DNA of 64,000 nt from Paenibacillus_AR mesotrionivorans (GTDB taxonomy: Bacteria; Bacillota; Bacilli; Paenibacillales; NBRC-103111). Made by a program: the position numbers and the translations under genes. The stretch covers positions 310,001 through 374,000 of the forward strand of contig NZ_JBJURJ010000006.1 of assembly GCF_046098205.1 (NCBI RefSeq), in the 5' to 3' direction. The notes beneath the pieces are model-generated. The model was not told where the DNA came from and searched no databases. It was given only the letters and a program-made list of their open reading frames with translations. Shown here in pieces: positions 42,762-50,639 of the stretch; positions within the stretch are counted from its first letter, which is position 1, and every line of letters begins with the position of its first letter.

Positions 42762-42977
42762 TAATAATTTAATCCCCCTTTTGTTCCGTCATTCAAAAAC
42801 AAACGTCTCCCCAGCGAGGACAAAAATGATTTATTGCTTCATAGATTAACACAAAAGCGGGGACTTGTGATATAAGTTTACACACAAAATGTGTACAGTT
42901 TTTTAACAATGGTTATTAAGGTGGTCAATTCCTAAAAGGTTCCCTGCTTTCCGGTTTTTTCCCGGCTTAACGAAATA
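42762..42977. other. Intergenic stretch with little recognised content
   Basis: This AT-rich gap between the liv promoter and the terminator at 42978 contains a short palindrome, ACACAAAATGTGT, near 42885. No gene is supported. Confidence 0.4.
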
Positions 42978-43008
42978 AAAAAAAGGCGGCCGGACTTGGT
43001 CCGCCGCC
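42978..43008 (-). terminator. Terminator of the ydjO-like gene
   Basis: On the minus strand GGCGGCGGAC pairs with GTCCGGCCGCC across a three-base loop, followed by a run of eight T. It lies 22 bases after the stop codon at 43030. Confidence 0.85.
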
Positions 43009-43029
43009 TGCATGTATGGTTGGATCTCA

Positions 43030-43239
43030 TTATCTGCCCTTCATCTCCGGGTTATTGTTATGGATCGGAGGAAGCTGTCTTGTGCCGCTTGTCATTGGAG
43101 ATTGGCATTTCCAGCACGTGGGGATGGACTCAAAGGAAAAGTTATTCCTCATCCAGCACGTACATTCCTCGTTCGAGCATACCCAAACAGCCGTTGCCTC
43201 GCAGGGAATCTCTTCCCTCCATTTATTCCGTGAATACAT
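43030..43239 (-). CDS. YdjO-like cold-inducible zinc-ribbon protein
   Basis: This 69-residue protein has CSNEECTCWMRNNFSFE and PTCWKCQSPMTSGTRQLPP. The conserved Cys pairs (a CxxxxC and a CxxC) suggest a zinc ribbon, and the spacing and SGTR-LP ending match Bacillus YdjO, known as cold-inducible. AGGAGGG precedes the ATG. It lies 167 bp downstream of a cold-shock protein gene with a terminator between, so it is probably separately transcribed but jointly responsive to cold. Confidence 0.8.
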   Translation of the reverse strand: MYSRNKWREEIPCEATAVWVCSNEECTCWMRNNFSFESIPTCWKCQSPMTSGTRQLPPIHNNNPEMKGR

Positions 43240-43344
43240 GAATATCCCTCCTGGCTTTCCGGATAATCTTTTTCGGACTAAATCGAGGTTAGCGGACTAG
43301 AGGCGCCGCCGCTTACGCTCACGGGTCAGTGTATCATACAGCAC

Positions 43345-43392
43345 AAAAAAAATAAAAAGCCGCCCCCAACCATTAAGGCTAAGGAGCAGCTA
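43345..43392 (-). terminator. Terminator of the cold-shock gene
   Basis: On the minus strand AGCTGCTCC pairs with GGGGGCGGCT (with G-T pairs) around a loop, followed by TTTTTATTTTTTTT, directly after the csp stop codon. Confidence 0.75.
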
Positions 43393-43405
43393 TGATCGTC
43401 AGATC

Positions 43406-43606
43406 TTACAGCTTAACAACGTTTTCGGCTTGCGGGCCGCGGTTGCCTTGAACTACGTTGAACTCAACGCGTTGGCCTTCGTCCAAAGTCTTGAAGCCTT
43501 CGCCAACGATAGCGCTGAAGTGAACGAATACATCGTTGCCGCCTTCAACTTCGATGAAACCGAAGCCCTTTTCTGCGTTGAACCATTTAACTGTACCTGT
43601 TTGCAT
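43406..43606 (-). CDS. csp: Cold-shock protein (CspB/CspD type)
   Basis: This 66-residue OB-fold protein has both RNA-binding motifs, KGFGFIEV and VFVHFSAI. It binds single-stranded RNA and acts as an RNA chaperone. ATG 43606 follows TTGGAGG 8 bases upstream. A sigma-A promoter at 43746-43774 predicts a 5' untranslated leader of about 130 nt, similar to other cold-shock genes whose leaders control translation at low temperature. Confidence 0.95.
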   Translation of the reverse strand: MQTGTVKWFNAEKGFGFIEVEGGNDVFVHFSAIVGEGFKTLDEGQRVEFNVVQGNRGPQAENVVKL

Positions 43607-43745
43607 GGTATTACCTCCAAAAAGTTTGTTCAATATGGCCTACTTATTCCTAAAAATAAAAAATCCGCATAATAGGAAAAGGTTTTGAGTTGAGATAGAT
43701 AACCTTTGCCATTATGTGAATTCAGGTTTCCATATCGTTGAAATC

Positions 43746-43774
43746 ATCATACCACATTGCGGACAGCATTACAA
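43746..43774 (-). promoter_or_regulatory. Sigma-A promoter of csp with a long leader
   Basis: The minus strand reads TTGTAA (complement of 43769-43774), 17 bp, then TATGAT (complement of 43746-43751). The leader from about 43739 to 43607 has no ORF and is a candidate cold-responsive RNA. Confidence 0.65.
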
Positions 43775-43803
43775 ATTTTCGGGAGAATATTTTTTAGTTA
43801 TAA

Positions 43804-43845
43804 AAAAATCCTCCGGAGGGCAGCCCCCCGAAGGATTTTCTCTTC
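43804..43845 (-). terminator. Terminator of the CDGSH-like micro-gene
   Basis: A hairpin with AAAATCCTT/AGGATTTT outer arms and a GGGGGGC/GCCCTCC inner stem, followed on the minus strand by TTTTTTT, lies 45 bases after the micro-gene stop. Confidence 0.8.
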
Positions 43846-43889
43846 CTAATTAAATAGGTCCGTCCGCAATCCTGCGGGAGATCCTGCCC

Positions 43890-43967
43890 TTACTTGTCTT
43901 TCTTGGCGTGAGAGCCGTCGCAGTTCCCAGAGCCGTTCTTCGTGTTGCCGCATGCACATTTACCCAT
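43890..43967 (-). CDS. 25-residue CDGSH-like iron-sulfur microprotein
   Basis: A complete gene for a 25-residue peptide is bounded by a strong GGAGGTG site 7 bases before ATG 43967 and a terminator 45 bases after the stop. The peptide has CAC, eight residues later NC, then DGSH: a C-x-C-(9)-C-DGSH arrangement very close to the CDGSH iron-sulfur ligand pattern (three Cys and one His), followed by a lysine-rich tail. Normal CDGSH domains have about 40 residues, so this is a minimal version that might bind an iron-sulfur cluster or another metal, perhaps as a dimer. A Fur-type palindrome at 44051 lies upstream. Function is unknown. Confidence 0.72.
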   Translation of the reverse strand: MGKCACGNTKNGSGNCDGSHAKKDK

Positions 43968-44050
43968 CAGGAGCACCTCCGTCTTGTTTATAATTATTTT
44001 TTTATAATAGTAACACCAGAACTTACTTTTGTAAAGTCGTACATTTTAAG

Positions 44051-44065
44051 TAAGAATGATTCTCA
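44051..44065. promoter_or_regulatory. Fur-family operator between the CDGSH micro-gene and the PrsA-like gene
   Basis: TAAGAAT-G-ATTCTCA is a 7-1-7 inverted repeat with one mismatch between arms and matches the Bacillus Fur/PerR type box at most positions. It lies about 84 bp upstream of the micro-gene and 137 bp before the divergent foldase gene. Confidence 0.5.
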
Positions 44066-44201
44066 ATTGCAACTGCAAATATTAATGTACCATTAAGCTT
44101 GTCTTCAGGCCTCATTCAGCTTGCCCCGCCATAATAAACTCTGCGGGCGTATTCGCCGCCTGACGGCCAATTTATTTAAATAAAGAAGGGATGTTACGTA
44201 A

Positions 44202-45095
44202 TTGAAAAACACATCAGGAATAAGCCGCATTTGGATGGTTTCCTCCTTTGTTCTGCTGGCAGCGCTTGTTATTTATATCATTATTTATCCCCCCGGAAAA
44301 ACGGAGGATGAAACTGTAGCCAAGGTGAACGGAAGCCCCATCGTGAAATCACAGCTGTACAGCGCCTTGGTGAAGGCTGGCGGTCCACAGACACTTGAAA
44401 CCATGATCAGCGAGGAATTGGTGAAGCAGGAAAGTGATAAGGCCAATATTCAAGTTACCGATGCCGATCTGGAAAAGGAAATGGATCAGATTAAGAAGTC
44501 TTTTGGTTCAGACGAGGAGTTCGCACAAGCTCTTGCTACCTATAATATGACCCTGGACTCCCTGAAGAAGGACATGCATGTCCAGGTACAGCTGCGCAAG
44601 CTGCTGGAGCCTCAGGTGAAGATTACGGATGAGGAGATCAAAACCTACTACGACAGCAATCTGGATTCCCTGAAAACCCCCGAACAGGTCCGTGCTTCTC
44701 ACATCCTGGTAGCTACCAAGGAAGAAGCCGATGCTGTGTTGGCCAGCCTGCAGGGCGGAGCCGACTTCGCCGCTCTCGCCAAGGAAAAATCCACCGATAC
44801 TGCTTCCAAGGAAGCCGGAGGGGACCTGGACTTTTTCCCCAAGGGACTGATGGAGGAGCCTTTTGAAACGGCAGCCTTCGCCCTTAAGACCGGAGAGCTG
44901 AGCAGCGTGGTGGAAACCAGCCACGGGTTCCATGTGATTAAGGCCACCGACCACAAGGATGCGGCAACACCTACACTGGATGAAAAGAAAGAGGAGATCC
45001 GCCAAACTCTTTCGGAGCAGCAAATTTCTACCCTGTCCCAAAGCTGGCTTCAGGAAAAACGTGCCGCGGCCAGTGTGGAAACCTTCTTGGAATAG
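44202..45095 (+). CDS. PrsA-like peptidyl-prolyl isomerase, membrane-anchored
   Basis: This 297-residue parvulin has an N-terminal membrane helix (residues 10-30) with no lipobox Cys, so it is anchored by the helix and not by lipid as in PrsA. It has SurA-like N-terminal helices and a rotamase domain (about 155-255) with VRASHILVATKEEA, GGDLDFFPKGLM and SSVVETSHGFHVIKATD. It should help fold secreted proteins outside the membrane. The start is TTG 44202 with AAGGGAT about 11 bases upstream, a weak arrangement. It is monocistronic. Confidence 0.83.
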   Translation: MKNTSGISRIWMVSSFVLLAALVIYIIIYPPGKTEDETVAKVNGSPIVKSQLYSALVKAGGPQTLETMISEELVKQESDKANIQVTDADLEKEMDQIKKSFGSDEEFAQALATYNMTLDSLKKDMHVQVQLRKLLEPQVKITDEEIKTYYDSNLDSLKTPEQVRASHILVATKEEADAVLASLQGGADFAALAKEKSTDTASKEAGGDLDFFPKGLMEEPFETAAFALKTGELSSVVETSHGFHVIKATDHKDAATPTLDEKKEEIRQTLSEQQISTLSQSWLQEKRAAASVETFLE

Positions 45096-45291
45096 CCACT
45101 CATGCTGCACCCAAGACCGATGAAATGTCAGTGAAGGCCCTTAAACCGGCCTTGCCGATTTCGAGGCTTCCATAACAGATCTCTGACCTGCCTTCCCTGA
45201 ATGCCCGGTTTATTATGCTTTTCTTCCGGGGTTTGTTACAATATAAAGGAACTTAATTGTAAACCTGACTGGGGAAAGGACGGAAATATTC

Positions 45292-45855
45292 ATGTATGAT
45301 GTAGCGATTATCGGAGCAGGACCCACCGGCGCAAGCGCCGCGCTGTTTGCAGCCAAGGCGGGCAAAAAAACATTGGTGATCGACGCCAACCAAAGCATTA
45401 CCAAACGCGCATGGATCGAAAATCATTACGGCGTAAATGAAATTACCGGTCCGGATCTGGTGGAGAACGGCAAAAAGCAGGCCGCCAAATTCGGTGCGGA
45501 GATCATTACCGCCAAGGCTGTGAAGATTACGGCTGACGGCGAGACGCTGACTGTTGAAACGGATTCCGAGTCCTATCAAGCGGCCAAGGTAATTGTTGCC
45601 ACCGGTCTGGCTACCGATCTGGCGGAAGCCTCCGGCATCGGCACCAAGCCGGGCACTGAGCCGCGGGTGAAAACCGTCGTGGCTACCGACGCCACCGGCC
45701 AAACCAATGTGCCGGGCGTGTACGCCGCAGGCGCTGCTGCAGGAACCAGCCTGCACACCATCGTTACCGCAGGAGACGGAGCGCGGGTAGCCATTGAGGT
45801 GCTGAGTGTCCTGAACGGCGAGCGTTATGTGGACCATGACGTGCTGAAGGCATAA
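45292..45855 (+). CDS. Short FAD-binding protein related to thioredoxin reductase
   Basis: This 187-residue flavoprotein has MYDVAIIGAGPTGASAA as the FAD dinucleotide fold, an ATG-like VIVATGLATD and a C-terminal VPGVYAAGAAAG segment. It resembles thioredoxin reductase with the entire NADPH domain and CxxC removed: the first FAD half joins directly to the last. It therefore cannot act as a normal thioredoxin reductase. It may depend on a partner for electrons or serve as a flavin-binding sensor. A terminator follows at 45874. Confidence 0.75.
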   Translation: MYDVAIIGAGPTGASAALFAAKAGKKTLVIDANQSITKRAWIENHYGVNEITGPDLVENGKKQAAKFGAEIITAKAVKITADGETLTVETDSESYQAAKVIVATGLATDLAEASGIGTKPGTEPRVKTVVATDATGQTNVPGVYAAGAAAGTSLHTIVTAGDGARVAIEVLSVLNGERYVDHDVLKA

Positions 45856-45873
45856 AAGGCGATTAGCGAAAAG

Positions 45874-45911
45874 AAAGCCGGTTCCCCGGATGGCGGGGCC
45901 GGCTTTTTTGG
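45874..45911 (+). terminator. Terminator after the FAD-only protein gene
   Basis: AAAGCCGG and an inner CCCCG pair with CGGGG and CCGGCTTT, followed by TTTTTT. Confidence 0.85.
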
Positions 45912-46055
45912 TGTGCGCGGGGTGGCGGGGTGGCGGAATATCAAACGGCGGCGTGGCTAATGGCGGTGAGGAGCATGTCTATTCATTGCCGACAACATTG
46001 TAATGTACTTCTCAACTCCGTGTTATATAAAGTCCAAGCCATTTCTGAACAGACT

Positions 46056-46239
46056 CATCCTGCAAAAGTGCAGCTATTTTGCTGGAATTCCGCCTCCCCT
46101 TGTCCCCAAATGCAAAAGTGCAGCTATTTTCCGCCGCAAGGTACATCTTGCTCCCATCAGACGAAAATAACTGCACTTTTGCAGGATAGACCGTTAAAAC
46201 CAAGGTTTGTTTACTAAATAAATGCACTTTTGCATTTCG
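46056..46239. repeat. Four-copy palindromic intergenic module I (TGCAAAAGTGCA family)
   Basis: Copies start at 46056 (+), 46106 (+), 46166 (-) and 46217 (-), giving spacing 50, 60 and 51. The core TGCAAAAGTGCA-N2-TATT is itself a small hairpin. The module is shared with J 15 kb away and lies between convergent genes. Confidence 0.9.
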
Positions 46240-46350
46240 GATAAGGGTGGGAGTAACGTGCCCACGTGCGCGGTCCTAGTGGAACACGGAGTATGAAAAG
46301 GCAATCAGCATCTGGAGGGGGAGCACTGTTCAACCCATCCATAGCAAGGA

Positions 46351-47451
46351 CTAGCCTTCGCCGCGGGACAACGCTGTCCGCCCCAGCCGGTCCGCCTCCC
46401 GCAGCGCCGCCAGCACGTTGCCGGGCGTTATGGGGAACGGCATGTTCCCCATGGGATTCTGCGGCAAGCAGGCAGCTTGGGCGGCAGGCCATAACCGGCT
46501 GTCCTCCACTTCACCCAGCCCGATTTGCGCCAGGGTGACAGGCAGCCCCAGGCCGGTGGAAAATCCCAATACCTCCTCCACCTCATTGGCCGGCGCCTGC
46601 TCCAGCACCAGCTGCACCAGGGTGCAGAAGGCCACGATCTCCCCATGAAGATAAGAGCGTGTCTCCGGCAGAAGAGTCAGGCCGTTGTTCACCGCATGGG
46701 CAGCGGCAAGCCCGCCATTCTCAAAGCCAAGTCCGCTTAGCAGCAGCACCGCCTCCACCACCCGCTCCAGCGCCTCGCCGGCGCGGTCTGCGGCGCAAGC
46801 GGCCTTGGCCGCAGCGGCGTCCGCCAGCAGCACCTCGTAGCAGCGCCGGGCGATGGCTTCGCCTGCTTGGCTTACACCGGAGCCGCCCGCTGCCCGGCTG
46901 TTGGCTCTGGCCTCGAACCAGGTGGACAGGCCGTCTCCCATGCCCGCTACCAGGAAACGGACGGGCGCCCGGGCGATGATGCCCGTGTCCACCAGCACCA
47001 CCTCCGGCGGCTTGGCCAAGGTGATGTACCGGGAAAGCTCACCCGTGTCCCGGTACACCACAGAAACCGCGCTGCACGGTGCATCCGTAGAGGCAATGGT
47101 GGGCACGATGATAACAGGCAGGTTCAGCTCATGGGCCACCGCCTTGGCCGTATCCAAAGCGCTGCCGCCGCCTAAGCCCACCACCGCCGTACAGGCCTCC
47201 TGGGCACATAGCTCGGCCAGCCAGCTGATTTCCCCTTCCGTGCATCGCCCGGAGAAGTCTCCATAGATAAGCGGAAACGGCTCCGCCCGCAAAGCCTCCT
47301 CCAGCATGTGGCTGACCCGCTGGCGGTCGTCCTTGCCGGCCACCAGAAATACCTTGCCTTCTCCAGCTACCCGGCGGACATATCCGCCCAGCTCCAGCAG
47401 CCGGTTGTCCCCTTGGGTATAGATCGACGGGGAAATAAAGCTGCGTTTCAT
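46351..47451 (-). CDS. gldA: Glycerol dehydrogenase (GldA-like)
   Basis: ATG 47451 after AAAGGAG gives 366 residues of the iron-containing alcohol dehydrogenase superfamily. NAD-binding GLGGGSALDTAKAVAH, PTIASTDAPCSAVSVVY, the metal ligand region GMGDGLSTWFEA (Asp) and the His ligands in AAAHAVNNGL and ETRSYLHGEIV match glycerol dehydrogenase. It oxidises glycerol to dihydroxyacetone with NAD. No dihydroxyacetone kinase lies nearby. A related family, glycerol-1-phosphate dehydrogenase, is less likely given the PTIASTDAPCS motif. Confidence 0.85.
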   Translation of the reverse strand: MKRSFISPSIYTQGDNRLLELGGYVRRVAGEGKVFLVAGKDDRQRVSHMLEEALRAEPFPLIYGDFSGRCTEGEISWLAELCAQEACTAVVGLGGGSALDTAKAVAHELNLPVIIVPTIASTDAPCSAVSVVYRDTGELSRYITLAKPPEVVLVDTGIIARAPVRFLVAGMGDGLSTWFEARANSRAAGGSGVSQAGEAIARRCYEVLLADAAAAKAACAADRAGEALERVVEAVLLLSGLGFENGGLAAAHAVNNGLTLLPETRSYLHGEIVAFCTLVQLVLEQAPANEVEEVLGFSTGLGLPVTLAQIGLGEVEDSRLWPAAQAACLPQNPMGNMPFPITPGNVLAALREADRLGRTALSRGEG

Positions 47452-47533
47452 CCTAAACACTCCTTTGCCATAAACCAGCCTGTCCGTCCCTTCCAGGAAC
47501 GGCACTTACTCGGCCGGCCCCCGGTTAAGCAGA

Positions 47534-48097
47534 TCAGTCTGCTGCGGAACCGTCGAACCGGATGCTTTTCAGCACCTGGCTGCCGTCCAATGTCTTTACT
47601 TCAAATAACGAACCCTCCAGCACCCCATAGGAAGCAGGGAAATTTTCCTTGGGCAGGGTAATGGAGCCCGGATTCAGCAGATAGAGGCCGCCGCGCTCCT
47701 CTGCAACAGGAACATGGGTATGGCCCTGGATGAACACATCACCCGGAGACAGCGCCGGCAGCTCGTCCATATTGTAATGATGGCCGTGTGTAACAAAAAT
47801 CCGTCTGCCCTCGTGGAACAAAATCACATACTCCGCCAGAATGGGGAATTCCACCAGCATCTGGTCCACCTCGCTGTCGCAATTGCCGCGGACCGTCACG
47901 ATTTTGTCCTTTACACTATTCAGCCGTGCCGCCACTTCCTTGGGATTATAATCCTCCGGCAGCGGATTGCGGGGGCCATGATACATCAGATCCCCCAGGC
48001 TGACCAGATAATCCGCCCCCTCCCGCTCAAACGCCGCAAGCGCCCGGTCCAGGCAGGAGATGGAGCCATGAATATCCGACAGAAAAAACAGCTTCAT
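47534..48097 (-). CDS. YfcE-type metallophosphoesterase
   Basis: This 187-residue calcineurin-like phosphodiesterase has all metal motifs: LSDIHG, LVSLGDLMYHGPRNP, VRGNCD, VTHGHHY and IQGHTHVP. YfcE-like enzymes hydrolyse phosphodiesters in the cytoplasm; the physiological substrate is unknown. ATG 48097 is preferred over upstream 48124 because AGGCG sits 8 bases before it. It is read in the same direction as gldA with 82 bp between them. Confidence 0.85.
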   Translation of the reverse strand: MKLFFLSDIHGSISCLDRALAAFEREGADYLVSLGDLMYHGPRNPLPEDYNPKEVAARLNSVKDKIVTVRGNCDSEVDQMLVEFPILAEYVILFHEGRRIFVTHGHHYNMDELPALSPGDVFIQGHTHVPVAEERGGLYLLNPGSITLPKENFPASYGVLEGSLFEVKTLDGSQVLKSIRFDGSAAD

Positions 48098-48186
48098 GCT
48101 TGTTCGCCTCGCTTTCTCAATCATACATATGGATAACTATACCAGATTTTCACACCAAAAATCAGCCGCCCTATCTAAAAATCAAA

Positions 48187-48237
48187 TTGACACATCCCTA
48201 GCCCACAGCTATAATGATTGTATACAATTTAATTTTA
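48187..48237 (+). promoter_or_regulatory. ohrR promoter with OhrR operator
   Basis: TTGACA (48187-48192), 17 bp, TATAAT (48210-48215) is a perfect sigma-A promoter. TACAATT-T-AATTTTA at 48223-48237 matches the known OhrR box (TACAATTnAATTGTA) at all but one position and covers the transcription start. Confidence 0.85.
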
Positions 48238-48277
48238 CATCAACTAGATACAAACAAGAAGGAGGACCCGCACCACC

Positions 48278-48751
48278 ATGGAATCGCAGTCGTATATGGA
48301 TTTGGATAAACAGCTTTGCTTCGCATTGTACGCTTGCTCCAAGGAAATCACCAAGATGTACCGCCCCCTTCTGGCGCCGCTGGGACTCACCTATACCCAG
48401 TACATCACCCTGTTGGCCATCTGGAAGGAAGGTCGGATGAAGGTCAAGGATTTGGGCGAGGTGCTTTACCTGGATTCGGGCACGCTGACCCCCCTTCTGA
48501 AGAAGCTGGAGGCCAGTGGGTTCGTGAAACGGACCCGGGACGCCCAGGACGAGCGCAATGTCTGGATCGAAGTCACAGAGGAAGGGCGCAAGCTTCGGGA
48601 GCAAGCTGCGCATATCCCGCAAACCGCCTTTTGCCGCAGCGGCATGACTCCGGAGGAGGCCATTTCCCTTCACCGTCAATTAAAGGAGCTGCTTGCCCGG
48701 CTGGACGGCTTCGTTCCATTTCAACTTCCGCATACCGAGCTTGAAACTTGA
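48278..48751 (+). CDS. ohrR: OhrR-type organic peroxide-sensing MarR repressor
   Basis: This 157-residue MarR-family repressor has the reactive Cys near residue 14 in LDKQLCFALYACSKE, matching the sensing Cys of OhrR, a winged helix (VKDLGEVLYLDSGTLTPLLKKLE, DERNVWIEVTEEG) and a second Cys at 20. Oxidation of the first Cys releases DNA in one-Cys OhrR proteins. An OhrR box in its own promoter and the downstream glutathione peroxidase gene complete a peroxide-response unit. AAGGAGG lies 12 bases before the ATG. The stop is 29 bp before the next gene. Confidence 0.88.
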   Translation: MESQSYMDLDKQLCFALYACSKEITKMYRPLLAPLGLTYTQYITLLAIWKEGRMKVKDLGEVLYLDSGTLTPLLKKLEASGFVKRTRDAQDERNVWIEVTEEGRKLREQAAHIPQTAFCRSGMTPEEAISLHRQLKELLARLDGFVPFQLPHTELET

Positions 48752-48780
48752 ATAATCCACTATACCAAGGAGGCCATATC

Positions 48781-49275
48781 ATGTCCGTTCATGATTTTTC
48801 CGTCAAAAATATCCGCGGCGAAGAGGTATCTCTCTCCCAATACGCCGGCAAGCTGCTGCTGATTGTCAATACGGCCAGCAAGTGCGGGCTCACTCCCCAA
48901 TATGACGGCTTGCAAAAGCTCTACGAGCAGTACGGGCCGGAAAAGCTGATGATCCTGGGTTTCCCCTGCAACCAGTTCAACCATCAGGAGCCGGGCAGTG
49001 AGGATGAAATCGCCTCCTTCTGCAAGCTCAATCACGGCGTCACCTTCCCGCTGTTTGCCAAAATCGATGTGAACGGCTACAATGCCGATCCTCTCTACAA
49101 ATATTTGACCAAGGAAGCTCCGGGACTGTTGGGCATCAAAGCGATCAAGTGGAACTTCACCAAGTTCCTCGTGGACGGAAACGGCAAGGTGCTGAAGCGT
49201 TTCGCCCCCACCGATGCCCCGGAGGAAATCGGCAAGTTTATCGAGAAGCTGCTGGCCTCCGGCGCACACGCCTAA
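48781..49275 (+). CDS. Glutathione peroxidase-like thiol peroxidase (BsaA type)
   Basis: This 164-residue thioredoxin-fold peroxidase has active-site Cys35 in NTASKCGLTPQ, FPCNQF and the WNFTKFLVDG motif. Bacterial homologues use thioredoxin or bacillithiol and not glutathione. ATG 48781 follows AAGGAGG. It shares the ohrR promoter, so it is probably induced by organic peroxides, taking the place that an Ohr thiol peroxidase has in other organisms. Confidence 0.9.
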   Translation: MSVHDFSVKNIRGEEVSLSQYAGKLLLIVNTASKCGLTPQYDGLQKLYEQYGPEKLMILGFPCNQFNHQEPGSEDEIASFCKLNHGVTFPLFAKIDVNGYNADPLYKYLTKEAPGLLGIKAIKWNFTKFLVDGNGKVLKRFAPTDAPEEIGKFIEKLLASGAHA

Positions 49276-49282
49276 ACGCATA

Positions 49283-49333
49283 CAAACAAGACCCTCCACC
49301 TGCCTTGCGGCGGGCGGGGGGTCTTTGTATGTT
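49283..49333 (+). terminator. Bidirectional terminator after the glutathione peroxidase gene
   Basis: AAGACCCTCC and GGGGGGTCTT frame an inner CCTGCC/GGCGGG stem with T-rich or A-rich flanks on both sides. Confidence 0.75.
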
Positions 49334-49337
49334 GGGA

Positions 49338-50597
49338 TCAGCCCAGTGTGCCCGGGGCCCAATTGCCATTGCGGAACACAGCTTCAACGGTGCCGTCATA
49401 ACGTTCGCCGTCAATATCCATATCCGCCGAACCCAGCATAAAGTCGGTGTGGACCAGACTCACGTTGGCGCCGCGGGCAATCAGCTCCTCCTTGGAATAG
49501 GTAGTGCCGTTCTCTATGTTGGTGGGATAGGCGCTGCCCAGAGCCAAGTGGCAGGAGGCATTCTCGTCGATGCCGGTGTTATAGAAAATCCGGCGCAGGT
49601 CCGAAATTGGGGAATGGTACGGCACCAAGGCCACCTCACCCAGATAGCGGGCATTTTCATCCGTATCCAAAAGCGCTGCCAAATGCTCCTCTCCCACCTC
49701 AGCCTGGAAGCCAACTACCTTGCCGTCCTTGAAGGTCAGGGAGAATCCGTCTACGAGACGGCCGTTCAGGTTCAAGGGCATGGTGCTCTTCACAGTGCCG
49801 TTTACGCCGGTGCGCTTCGGCATGGTGTATACCTCTTCGGTAGGCATGTTGGCCACAAAATAAACGCCGAAGCCGTTGTTTTTGCCGCCGCCCAGCCAAC
49901 GGTGATTCTCAGCCAGCTCCACCACCAGATCGGTGCCCGGGGCTTTGAAGTGGAGGGACTTGTAGTTCTTGGCGTTCAATGCATTGCGCTTGGCCAGAAG
50001 CACATCCAGATGCTCCTTCCAGGCAGCTACCGGATCGGGCGTATCCACCCGGTTCATCTTGAAAAGGGTCTGCCACATGGCATCCACCCGCTCGTTCTCA
50101 GGCAGGTCGGCGAATACCTTGGAGGCCCACGCATGGGTAGGAGCCTTCACCAGACACCAGCTGAAGTCGCTGTTGCGGACATAACGCTGGAAGGTTTGCC
50201 GGGCCAAGGAAGCGGCCTTGTTGGCACGGGACACCTTTTTGCCGTCGATGCCGTTGTACAGATCCGGGTCTGGCACCTTGATGTTCAACAGAGCACCGCC
50301 GCCTTCTGCCAGCTGCTCCATCATCTTGGCCGTCCATTGGGGATAAAAATCGAAGCTTTCATCCGGCGCATGCTCGAAACGGGCACGGGTGACCTGCTCG
50401 TCATCCCATTGAACCTGCACATACTTGGCACCCGCCTGGTAAGCCCGGCGGACAATCTTGCGGGTCAGCTCCACTGTTTCCAACGGGGATTCGATAAACA
50501 GCACCTGCCCGGGTTGGATGTTCACCCCGATCCGGAGCACCAGCTCCGCATATTTTTCCAGCATGTGATCGAATTCCTGATGATTCATACCGCTCAT
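49338..50597 (-). CDS. M29-family aminopeptidase (AmpS-like)
   Basis: This 419-residue cytoplasmic metalloaminopeptidase has GVNIQPGQVLFIESPLE near the N-terminus. The C-terminal metal-binding residues appear in EVGEEHL, LGEVALVPYHSPIS, SCHLALG and VHTDFM, the M29 pattern. It removes N-terminal residues from peptides using two metal ions. ATG 50597 follows AGGAGG. It follows the MFS transporter gene by 42 bp on the same strand, so the two could be co-transcribed, although no functional link is evident. Confidence 0.88.
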   Translation of the reverse strand: MSGMNHQEFDHMLEKYAELVLRIGVNIQPGQVLFIESPLETVELTRKIVRRAYQAGAKYVQVQWDDEQVTRARFEHAPDESFDFYPQWTAKMMEQLAEGGGALLNIKVPDPDLYNGIDGKKVSRANKAASLARQTFQRYVRNSDFSWCLVKAPTHAWASKVFADLPENERVDAMWQTLFKMNRVDTPDPVAAWKEHLDVLLAKRNALNAKNYKSLHFKAPGTDLVVELAENHRWLGGGKNNGFGVYFVANMPTEEVYTMPKRTGVNGTVKSTMPLNLNGRLVDGFSLTFKDGKVVGFQAEVGEEHLAALLDTDENARYLGEVALVPYHSPISDLRRIFYNTGIDENASCHLALGSAYPTNIENGTTYSKEELIARGANVSLVHTDFMLGSADMDIDGERYDGTVEAVFRNGNWAPGTLG

Positions 50598-50639
50598 AGC
50601 AAAAACCTCCTGTTGATTGTTTGTTAGAAATGCGTGTGT

